Shown piece by piece: positions 1 through 5,378 of a DNA stretch of 5,637 nucleotides (positions are counted from its first letter, which is position 1; each line of letters starts with the position of its first letter). Under the pieces are notes generated by a model, which saw nothing but the letters and a program-made list of their open reading frames with translations, had not been told where the DNA came from and searched no databases. The stretch is from JBCDBL01 sp039183635 (GTDB lineage Bacteria; Pseudomonadota; Alphaproteobacteria; Caulobacterales; Parvularculaceae), in NCBI GenBank assembly GCA_039183635.1, contig JBCDBL010000176.1:1-5637 (forward strand), given 5' to 3'. The translations under genes and the position numbers were made by a program.

Positions 1-67
1 AAAGCCGAACCTCGGCCTCTCGAAGCTTCCCGATAATCTATTCCGCTGAATACCGTTTGCCGCTCAT
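1..67 (-). pseudogene. IS3-family transposase OrfA, N-terminus, amber codon at position 10
   Basis: OrfA is the small helix-turn-helix subunit of IS3-family transposases; it binds the element ends and is joined to OrfB by frameshifting. The minus strand from 67 reads MSGKRYSAE, a TAG stop (40-38), then IIGKLREAEVRL to the window edge. Family members commonly read KRYSAEQIIGKLREAEV here, so the TAG sits exactly where CAG (Gln) is expected: a single C-to-T change. The ATG is preceded by an almost ideal Shine-Dalgarno, AGGAGGTG (71-78 in reverse complement), which fixes the start. Only 22 codons are visible. It is either an inactivated copy or a base error close to a sequence end. Confidence 0.72.
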
Positions 68-141
68 AATCACCTCCTCTTATGTCAAAAGGAGGCCAGA
101 TTCTAACACTCACGACGGACCACTTTTTTAAAATCAGGCCA
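1..141 (-). mobile_element. IS3-family insertion sequence, one end (partial)
   Basis: This is the terminal part of an insertion sequence running off the left edge. Read on the minus strand, it holds a leader of about 75 nt, a strong ribosome binding site and the first codons of an IS3-type OrfA. I place the outer end near 141 because the minus strand there begins TGGCCTGATTTT, starting with TG as IS3-family ends do. The plus-strand frame of the neighbouring DUF6492-like gene becomes recognisable immediately beyond it. The opposite end is outside the window, so the terminal inverted repeat and any target duplication cannot be checked. The family call is firm from the OrfA start; the exact boundary is an inference. 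Confidence 0.65.
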
Positions 142-557
142 GGACCTTTTGGGATCGGCAAGGCCGGCCTGTGTTTCTGGCGTCTGATGAATATAGTCCA
201 AACTATTATATCATGCTGCAGCGTATCACGGCGTATCGCAAGCTTGCGCCTTGGTCTTTTGTCTCCCATTGCATGGGGTTTGAAAGGGGGCATATGCTGT
301 CTGTACACGATATGATAGAAAGGAAAACCAGCGCAAACTGGATAGACGGCGTGCTCAATAACCTAAACACGAGCGTTTCTGACAGTTTTTCTGAATATGA
401 GCTCTATGGGAACTATATTTATAACACGCAAAGGGATTTTATTATAAGGTACTGGTACAATCAAAAGGTCAAGGAAAGCCTTATTCTTTCGGAGGAGTCG
501 CCGCCTTTTCCAGTTAGTCGGTATACGACAATTTCATGTCATGATAAAAGGCGTTAA
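142..557 (+). pseudogene. 3' remnant of a DUF6492-like gene, interrupted by the IS
   Basis: The frame is open from 132 to a TAA at 555-557 with no convincing start: the first possible initiator, GTG at 171, has no ribosome binding site. The product (about 137 residues from 144) carries WSFVSHCMGFERGHML and, further on, SFSEYELYGNYIYN. That pattern resembles the C-terminal half of DUF6492 proteins, a glycosyltransferase-like family found near polysaccharide genes. The N-terminal half that would hold the nucleotide-sugar-binding part is missing, and the sequence begins right at the inferred IS end, so I read this as a gene cut by the insertion. Codon use (many TAT, AAT, ATA, AGG) is much more AT-rich than in the genes to the right, suggesting acquired DNA. 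The family call rests on recalled pattern, not alignment. The gene ends 24 nt before the convergent glycosyltransferase. Confidence 0.55.
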
Positions 558-581
558 GGCTGGTTGGCGTATGGCTTGCCC

Positions 582-1793
582 TCAGCCAAGCCCTGCTGCG
601 ACAGCTTCCAGGAACGCTTTTTTCTGGGGGAACAGTTTCGTTACGGCGTAATGTTCGCTGATCGTCTGGCGGGCGGCGGCGCGGATGCCGCGATAGGCTT
701 CCGGCGCTTCCAGCGCATCTGCGATTTTTTCCGCCAGGGCCTTGGTGTCGAAAAAATCCGTTAACAGACCGGTTTTCCCATCGCTGACGACCTCCCGCAC
801 GGGAGACGTGTCCGATGCGATGAGGAGGCAGCCGGCGCTCATCGCCTCCATCATCGACCAGGACAGAACAAACGGCACCGTAAGATAGATGTGGACGGAG
901 GAGGCCTGCAGAACGGCCCGGTATTGGTCCCGGGGCAAAAGGCCTGTGAAATGCGTGCGCGCCGGGTCGAGGTCCAGGGTCTCAAGGGCCCGGGTCTTGT
1001 AGCTTTCCCCCTCCGGCAACGCCGCGCCATAGGCGATACGGTCTGCACCGACAATCACCCCGTGTGCGCCGGGGCGCATCTTTTGGACGTGGGCGAGGGC
1101 CTCCATAAATTGTGGAAAGCCGCGATAGGGCTCCATGCCCCGCGCCACATAGGTGATGATTTCATCGGCCTGGGAAAGATCGAGGTTCGGCAGCTTTAGC
1201 CGCGCGCCGGGCTTGGGGGCAAAATAGGCCGTGTCGACGCCGTCATGGTGCACGGCGAGTTTGTCGCGAAAGAGCGGTGGAAACTGGGCCTGCTGCCAGT
1301 TTGTGGGGCAGAGCCCGGCGTCGCCATGGGCAAGGTCCATGAGGATCGGCGCATTGCGGGAGCGGGCGCGCAGCCGGTCATGATCCCCCGGGGCGTCGTC
1401 GTTTAAAAAGGCGACGTCGGGGCCGGGGCTGTTGTAATACCACTCGTAATATCCGACGAGCTTGGCGTCCGGCCATACGTCTTTCATGTAAAAGCCGGGA
1501 CCCCAGCCGGAATGGGCGACGATCAGATCCGGACGGACGCCCTTGTCTTTCAGGGCGAGGGCGGCGCGGGCCGCCGCCTGGCCGTTCAAAACCGCTTTTT
1601 CAAAGGCGCCGGCATAGGGGTGAATGTCTTTCGTCACCTCGCGATGGGGCTTGTAAGGAACGACCTCCACCCCGTCCATCGCGACGCCTTCGCGCCGGGT
1701 TGCGAACCGCACACGCCAGCCGGCGCGGTTCAAATATTGCCCGAGACGCCCGAATTGGGCTGGGAAATTATCGTGGAGAAAAAGAATATCCAT
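582..1793 (-). CDS. Family 4 glycosyltransferase (GT-B fold)
   Basis: A retaining glycosyltransferase that would move a sugar from a nucleotide-sugar donor onto a glycan or lipid acceptor at the cytoplasmic face of the membrane; donor and acceptor are unknown. The 403-residue protein is full length for the family. The N-terminal domain (about 1-190) starts MDILFLHDNFPAQFGRL and contains HSGWGPGFYMKDVWPDAKL (94-112) and YYEWYY (115-120), hallmarks of the PF12000-type N-domain. The C-terminal PF00534-type domain (about 205-395) has YVARGMEPYRGF (215-226), HFTGLLPRDQY (281-291) and PFVLSWSMMEAMSAG (307-321). Of the classical E-x7-E pair only the second Glu, E316, is present; position 308 is Phe. 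No signal peptide or membrane helix is seen. The ATG at 1793 lacks a clear Shine-Dalgarno but gives the typical family start. Beside the DUF6492-like remnant it suggests a surface polysaccharide locus. Confidence 0.88.
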   Translation of the reverse strand: MDILFLHDNFPAQFGRLGQYLNRAGWRVRFATRREGVAMDGVEVVPYKPHREVTKDIHPYAGAFEKAVLNGQAAARAALALKDKGVRPDLIVAHSGWGPGFYMKDVWPDAKLVGYYEWYYNSPGPDVAFLNDDAPGDHDRLRARSRNAPILMDLAHGDAGLCPTNWQQAQFPPLFRDKLAVHHDGVDTAYFAPKPGARLKLPNLDLSQADEIITYVARGMEPYRGFPQFMEALAHVQKMRPGAHGVIVGADRIAYGAALPEGESYKTRALETLDLDPARTHFTGLLPRDQYRAVLQASSVHIYLTVPFVLSWSMMEAMSAGCLLIASDTSPVREVVSDGKTGLLTDFFDTKALAEKIADALEAPEAYRGIRAAARQTISEHYAVTKLFPQKKAFLEAVAAGLG

Positions 1794-2092
1794 AAGGGCC
1801 GCGCAAATGTGTTTCGCTCAATGGCTGACTTTTTAAGACCTCATTGAAGTACAGGTTTTCTGTAAAGGATGTCTCATTTCTTTGAAAAAAGCGCCCCGCG
1901 ACTCATTGGAGCAGGCGGCGGCGGTTTGAAGGGACATCGCTTTTTGAGAGGGGATTATTTTTTCGATATTTGTGCAAGTGTGGTGGAATTTTGCCTTTTT
2001 AAGGGGCTCATATGCAAATTTTAGTACGTTTTTTCCACTTCAGCGCAGTATTCTCTATTTAGAAAAACGGTTTAATGGGAGACTATAAAGCA
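1794..2092. other. Divergent intergenic region, AT-rich relative to its neighbours
   Basis: About 300 bases separate the minus-strand glycosyltransferase from the plus-strand DUF6356 gene, so promoters for both should lie here. It has several T runs (for example around 1959-1963 and 2030-2035) and lower GC than its neighbours. I see no RNA gene, no long repeat and no conserved protein. A 16-codon plus-strand reading frame from ATG 2012 to TAG 2062 is preceded by AAGGGG at 2001-2006, but nothing else supports it. Confidence 0.6.
1944..1972 (+). promoter_or_regulatory. Weak candidate sigma70-type promoter for the DUF6356 gene
   Basis: TTGAGA (1944-1949) and TATTTG (1967-1972) are separated by 17 nt in the region upstream of the DUF6356 gene. 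The -35 matches five of six consensus positions but the -10 is poor, and the surrounding sequence is AT-rich enough to give such matches by chance. It is the best plus-strand candidate I see, no more. Confidence 0.22.
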
Positions 2093-2341
2093 ATGCGGTT
2101 GTTCACCGAGCACCCCGCCACAGTTGGCGAAACGTATGTTGAGCATATGGGAAGCGCTTTTTCCTTTGGGACAGAGATGGTGACGGCTGGTTTTGCTTGC
2201 CTGCTCCACGGTTTGTTTCCGTTTTTGTTTGAGAAAACCGGCAGCAACGCAATTCAGCGCCTGCACCATCGCATGGTGACCCACAGGGATAAACGGTCTT
2301 ACGGCGCCGCCGGGTCCGCGCCCGCTGGCCCAGCTGAGTAA
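2093..2341 (+). CDS. DUF6356 family small membrane protein
   Basis: A conserved protein of unknown function. The 82-residue product starts MRLFTEHPATVGETYVEHM and continues SFGTEMVTAGFACLLHGLFPFLFEKTGS, then IQRLHHRMVTHR. The block LFxxHPxxVxETYxEH, a hydrophobic stretch (about 26-47) and a basic tail is the pattern I know from DUF6356, common in alphaproteobacteria. The hydrophobic stretch is long enough for one membrane segment, so an inner-membrane location is likely. I prefer ATG 2093 because GGGAGA lies at 2077-2082, 10 nt upstream, and homologs begin just before the LF; an in-frame ATG at 2075 would add six residues but has no ribosome binding site. The last dozen or so residues are Ala/Gly/Pro-rich and not typical. 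It lies 46 nt ahead of the sulfate-exporter gene on the same strand, with a palindrome between; a functional link is possible but unproven. Confidence 0.72.
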   Translation: MRLFTEHPATVGETYVEHMGSAFSFGTEMVTAGFACLLHGLFPFLFEKTGSNAIQRLHHRMVTHRDKRSYGAAGSAPAGPAE

Positions 2342-2343
2342 GC

Positions 2344-2372
2344 TGAATTAAGATTTCGCAAATCTTAATTCA
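2344..2372. repeat. Perfect 13-bp palindrome with 3-nt loop
   Basis: TGAATTAAGATTT, loop CGC, then AAATCTTAATTCA: both 13-nt arms match perfectly. It starts 2 nt after the DUF6356 stop and ends 15 nt before the ATG of the exporter gene. The arms are strikingly AT-rich beside the GC-rich genes. No T tract follows directly (the next bases are CGCCGCCGCTGTTTT), so it is not a textbook intrinsic terminator. Alternatives are a processing or attenuation hairpin in the transcript, an operator for a dimeric regulator, or a dispersed palindromic repeat. Function is not decided by the sequence. Confidence 0.8.
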
Positions 2373-2387
2373 CGCCGCCGCTGTTTT

Positions 2388-3440
2388 ATGAGCATCATTG
2401 ACGATAAGGCCCTGCGGCTGACGAGGGTCCGGGACGCGGGCGCTGCATTCCAACGTCTTGCGCCAGGACTTTTATTGGCGGTTACGATCGCCATGGCGGC
2501 GACGTTTGTGGGGGATCACTATGGCGGTCCGGTGATGCTGTACGCTTTGCTGTTCGGCATGGCGTTCAACTTTTTAGAGGAAGACGAAAAAAGCGCGCCG
2601 GGCGTCGCCTTCGCCAGCAAGTCCGTGTTGCGTGTCGGCGTGGCATTGTTGGGCGCGCGGCTCACTGTGGGGGAGGTTGCGGATCTCGGTCCGATGACGG
2701 TCGCGCTCGTGCTCGCCGGGGTGGCCTTCACCATTTTTGTCGGGTGGTTTGTCGGCCGCGCGTTTAAACTTTCTTCGGACCATGCCGTTTTATCGGCCGG
2801 CGCTGTGGCGATCTGCGGCGCATCCGCCGCCCTGGCCATTTCATCGGTGTTGCCGAAGCATGAAAATTCGGAGCGCAACACCATCTTGACGGTGGTCGGC
2901 GTCACCACGCTCAGCACCATCGCCATGGTGCTCTATCCCATTATCGCCCAAAGCCTGGGGTTTGATGAAAAGCAGGCTGGAGTCTTCCTCGGCGCGACCA
3001 TCCACGATGTCGCCCAGGTCGTGGGCGCGGGTTATATGATTTCCGACACCGCCGGGGAGACGGCGACGGTGATCAAGCTGATGCGGGTCGCCTGTCTTGT
3101 GCCGGTGGTTATGATGATCGCCATTTTCTTCCGTACCCGTCGCGCCGCCGACGAGGCGGGGGACGCGCCGCCGGTCCTGCCGGCGTTCCTTATCGCATTT
3201 CTTGTGCTTATGGGAATAAACAGCGCCGGCCTGGTTCCTGCGGGCCTCGCCGCAGGGCTCAGCGACATTTCGCGCTGGTGTCTTGTGGCGGCTGTCGCGG
3301 CGCTCGGCGTAAAAACCTCTTTGAAGAATGTGTTGGCGGTGGGGCCGCAGCCGATCGCTGTTCTCGTTGCGCAAACCGTGATGTTAGCGGTCTTCGCCCT
3401 GGCGGGCGTTTATATTATTGCAACCGTTACCGCCGGATAA
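2388..3440 (+). CDS. YeiH/TauZ-type putative sulfate (sulfite) exporter
   Basis: An inner-membrane protein of the UPF0324 / PF03601 family, called putative sulfate exporters because relatives (TauZ) sit with sulfonate-degradation genes and are thought to remove the sulfur oxyanion; transport by this protein is not demonstrated. The length of 350 residues is normal. Family landmarks are visible in order: LLFGMAFNFL (54-63), LRVGVALLGARLT (81-93), AVAICGASAALAISS (139-153), GATIHDVAQVVGAGY (202-216), KLMRV (230-234) and LGVKTSLKNV (306-315). Roughly ten hydrophobic segments span about 25-345, with a charged loop at 250-260. The ATG at 2388 has no good Shine-Dalgarno, and the palindrome ends just upstream, so translation may depend on transcript structure. 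The sulfite dehydrogenase gene follows after 25 nt on the same strand, supporting a sulfite/sulfate role and an operon. Confidence 0.88.
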   Translation: MSIIDDKALRLTRVRDAGAAFQRLAPGLLLAVTIAMAATFVGDHYGGPVMLYALLFGMAFNFLEEDEKSAPGVAFASKSVLRVGVALLGARLTVGEVADLGPMTVALVLAGVAFTIFVGWFVGRAFKLSSDHAVLSAGAVAICGASAALAISSVLPKHENSERNTILTVVGVTTLSTIAMVLYPIIAQSLGFDEKQAGVFLGATIHDVAQVVGAGYMISDTAGETATVIKLMRVACLVPVVMMIAIFFRTRRAADEAGDAPPVLPAFLIAFLVLMGINSAGLVPAGLAAGLSDISRWCLVAAVAALGVKTSLKNVLAVGPQPIAVLVAQTVMLAVFALAGVYIIATVTAG

Positions 3441-3453
3441 GCGGGCTCTGAAC

Positions 3454-3457
3454 GAGG
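3454..3457 (+). promoter_or_regulatory. Ribosome binding site that decides the sorA start
   Basis: GAGG lies 8 nt before ATG 3466. It supports that start over the upstream in-frame TTG at 3418, which would overlap the exporter gene and put 16 extra residues ahead of the twin-arginine signal. Confidence 0.6.
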
Positions 3458-3465
3458 CTTTGCCT

Positions 3466-4698
3466 ATGAACACGCGCATTCCTCTAACGCGTCGGGGCGT
3501 TCTTACGGGTGCGGCGGCCTATGCTGCTGCGCTTGGCGCGCCTATCCCTTTCGCGCGGTTTCTGCCGGCGGGGCTTGCTCCGGTCGCCCTGGCGGCGGAC
3601 CAGGAGGGCGCGGCTCATGGCAAAGACGGTCTTACCGTATTGAATGCGCGGCCGGTGAACATTGAAACGCCGCCGCATCTTCTGGATGACGCAGCGACCC
3701 CGGCGGAGCGCCTTTTTGTGCGGAATAATGGTCTGCCGCCGGATGTTGCGGACATCGCCGACGAAGACTGGACCCTCTCCATAGAGGGGGAGGTGGAGCG
3801 GCCCTTGAGCCTGACCATCGCCGACCTGAAGCGCGATTTTGAGACCGTGACGCTCCGTTTGCAGATGGAATGCGGCGGCAACGGTCGGCGTTATTTTACC
3901 CCGGGGGCTTCCGGCAACCAATGGAGCTTCGGCGCCATAGGCTGCCCCGATTGGACGGGGGTGCGATTGCGGGACGTTCTCGCCCGCGCCGGCGTCAAGT
4001 CCTCCGCCGTCTACACGGCCCACTACGGCGCCGATACGCACCTGTCGGGCGATCCGGACAAAGCGCCGATTTCCAGGGGCGCGCCGATCGACAAGGCGCT
4101 GGAGCCCCACACGCTGATTGCATGGGCCATGAACGGCGCGGCGATGCCGGCGCTGAACGGCCATCCGTTGCGGCTGGTGGTTCCGGGGTGGCCGGGCTCG
4201 TGCTCGCAAAAATGGCTGACGCGCATCGTGTTGCGCGACCAGGTCCATGACGGGCCGAAGATGATGGGACAGTCCTATCGCGTTCCGGCCTACCCTGTGG
4301 CGCCGGGTACGGAGGTTCCCGACGAGGATATGGTCATCATCGAATCCATGCCTGTCAAATCCCTCGTGACCTTCCCGGAGACCGGCGTCGCCCGTGCGCC
4401 GGGCGAGGCGTTCGAGGTTCGGGGCCACGCCTGGGCCGGGGACAGGGCCGTCGCCGCCCTGGATGTGTCCATCGATTTCGGCGCCACATGGGCGCCCGCC
4501 GACCTGTCCGAGCCGGTCAACCGTTACGCCTGGCAACGGTGGCGCGCTGACGTGACGTTGCCGGAAGCCGGTTATTATGAGGTTTGGGCGCGTGCGAGGG
4601 ACGCATCGGGCATCGCGCAGCCGCCGAACCCGCCCGGCTGGAACCCCCGCGGCTATCTCAACAATATGCAGCATCGCATTGCTGTGTTCGCCGTCTGA
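3466..4698 (+). CDS. sorA: SorA-type sulfite dehydrogenase, molybdenum cofactor subunit
   Basis: Oxidises sulfite to sulfate in the periplasm, passing electrons to cytochrome c; sulfite is inferred from family and context. The 410-residue precursor begins with a Tat signal: LTRRGVLTG (7-15), a hydrophobic stretch to about 43, and a likely cleavage after ALA (41-43). The catalytic oxidoreductase-molybdopterin domain (PF00174, about 60-260) has RLQMECGGNGRRYF (131-144), where C136 is the expected molybdenum ligand, then GAIGCPDWTGVRL (156-168), AWAMNG (219-224) and LRLVVPGWPGS (235-245) with QKWLTRI. The Mo-co dimerisation domain (PF03404, about 280-408) has MPVKSLVTFP, RGHAWAGDRAVA, VSIDFGATW and PPGWNPRGYLNN. 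No b-type heme domain is fused, unlike animal sulfite oxidase. The gene is followed after 7 nt by a c-type cytochrome, its natural partner. SoxC is the main alternative, but no other sox gene is present and ECGGNGR plus the neighbour fit the SorA-like clade better. Confidence 0.87.
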   Translation: MNTRIPLTRRGVLTGAAAYAAALGAPIPFARFLPAGLAPVALAADQEGAAHGKDGLTVLNARPVNIETPPHLLDDAATPAERLFVRNNGLPPDVADIADEDWTLSIEGEVERPLSLTIADLKRDFETVTLRLQMECGGNGRRYFTPGASGNQWSFGAIGCPDWTGVRLRDVLARAGVKSSAVYTAHYGADTHLSGDPDKAPISRGAPIDKALEPHTLIAWAMNGAAMPALNGHPLRLVVPGWPGSCSQKWLTRIVLRDQVHDGPKMMGQSYRVPAYPVAPGTEVPDEDMVIIESMPVKSLVTFPETGVARAPGEAFEVRGHAWAGDRAVAALDVSIDFGATWAPADLSEPVNRYAWQRWRADVTLPEAGYYEVWARARDASGIAQPPNPPGWNPRGYLNNMQHRIAVFAV

Positions 4699-4705
4699 CG
4701 CGCCT

Positions 4706-5182
4706 ATGCGCCGCCCGCCCGCCATATCATATGCGTTCTTCCTTTTGGCTGTGACGTTTGTCGGGTACGGACTTTTTACAACGCGCCTGGCGCCGCCTGT
4801 GTCCACAACGCTGGAGGAGACGACGCTGGAGGAACGGCGCGCGGCGCGCATTTCCGCCTACGCCCGCACATGGCCGACAGCGCCGTCCTACGATGTGGCG
4901 TTTCAGCCGCTTGGGTCGGGACCGAAGGCGCGCGGCGCCGACAGAGCTGTTTTTGACGCGAAAGATGACTATTGGGGGCTGCCCCGGACGGAGGGGTACG
5001 CGCTTGTCGACGTCTACTGCACCGGCTGCCATTCCTTGCAGATCGTGATGCAGCAGCGCGGCGCCCCGGAGCGGTGGGTCTATCTGTTAGAGTGGATGGT
5101 CGAGGATCAGAACATGCCGCCCCTCGCGCCGGAGGACGAGACGGTCGTGCTCGCCTACCTGTCCCGGCATTTCGGCGACTGA
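4706..5182 (+). CDS. sorB: Membrane-anchored c-type cytochrome, SorB-like subunit
   Basis: Likely electron acceptor for the sulfite dehydrogenase, handing electrons on towards the terminal oxidase in the periplasm. The product is 158 residues. An N-terminal hydrophobic helix (about 9-25) after MRRPP has no clear cleavage site, so it probably stays as an anchor. A linker of about 75 residues follows, acidic then Pro/Gly-rich. The single heme site is CTGCH (C105, C108, H109), and M137 in QNMPPL is the probable distal ligand. The C-terminal EDETVVLAYLSRHFG is typical of such short cytochromes. The start at 4706 is chosen because it gives the membrane helix at once; the frame is open further upstream but only within sorA. 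No Shine-Dalgarno is visible; with only 7 nt after the sorA stop, translational coupling is likely. The SorB name comes from position and size, so the function is less certain than the heme site. Confidence 0.8.
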   Translation: MRRPPAISYAFFLLAVTFVGYGLFTTRLAPPVSTTLEETTLEERRAARISAYARTWPTAPSYDVAFQPLGSGPKARGADRAVFDAKDDYWGLPRTEGYALVDVYCTGCHSLQIVMQQRGAPERWVYLLEWMVEDQNMPPLAPEDETVVLAYLSRHFGD

Positions 5183-5212
5183 AGAACCCTGGCGTCCCGA
5201 ATCATTTACGAT

Positions 5213-5241
5213 TTGTTAATATGGTTCATTCGCGCCATAGT
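5213..5241 (+). promoter_or_regulatory. Candidate sigma70-type promoter upstream of dnaG
   Basis: TTGTTA (5213-5218) and CATAGT (5236-5241) each match four of six consensus bases with an ideal 17-nt spacing. The site lies in the only gap between the sulfite cluster and dnaG, so it would drive dnaG from a leader of about 130 nt. The TTATTCG repeats begin a few bases downstream. Supported by spacing and position only. Confidence 0.35.
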
Positions 5242-5247
5242 GCGCGA

Positions 5248-5295
5248 TTATTCGCCGTTATAGCGCCGGGCGAATAAGTGGAAACCGGTTATTCG
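5248..5295. repeat. Three TTATTCG copies, two forming an inverted repeat
   Basis: TTATTCGCC (5248-5256) is matched by its exact reverse complement GGCGAATAA (5269-5277) across a 12-nt spacer, and a third direct copy TTATTCG lies at 5289-5295. Placed around the predicted dnaG transcription start and early leader, they could be a regulator's binding sites or a leader hairpin. There is no T tract after the hairpin, so it is not an obvious terminator for the upstream cytochrome gene. Confidence 0.6.
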
Positions 5296-5378
5296 AAAAC
5301 CCGGCGCGACAAACAAGGAATCTGGAGCTTCAGGCGATTTTGATGAAGCGCCTGCATCTCTAGCCGACGCCGGGCCCC

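Noticed and set aside
82..315. Plus-strand ORF starting MSKGGQIL and containing TDHFFKIRP, tempting as a frameshifted N-terminus of the DUF6492-like protein
   Set aside because: Bases 82-141 are better explained as the leader and end of the IS3-family element read backwards; beyond 141 this frame is not the conserved one.
573..592. GGCTTG...CAAGCC hairpin between the convergent genes as a terminator
   Set aside because: The stem has only six pairs, no T tract follows on either strand, and it overlaps the end of the glycosyltransferase coding region.
891..1199. Plus-strand ORF inside the glycosyltransferase gene
   Set aside because: It is antisense to well-conserved GT4 motifs and has no recognisable protein features.
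2841..3374. Minus-strand ORF of 177 codons inside the exporter gene
   Set aside because: It has Arg/His-rich composition and no family resemblance; the plus strand carries all YeiH landmarks.
3418..3465. Upstream TTG start adding 16 residues to the SorA-like protein
   Set aside because: It overlaps the exporter gene, has no ribosome binding site, and would bury the Tat signal; ATG 3466 has GAGG 8 nt ahead.
4577..4705. Extended N-terminus for the cytochrome reaching into sorA
   Set aside because: The added residues are Arg/Ser-rich and precede the membrane helix; ATG 4706 directly after the sorA stop gives a normal anchor.
3484..4851. Long minus-strand ORF of 455 codons opposite the sulfite dehydrogenase
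   Set aside because: It is Arg/His/Gly-rich with no recognisable domain, a usual shadow of a GC-rich gene; the plus-strand protein is unmistakable.
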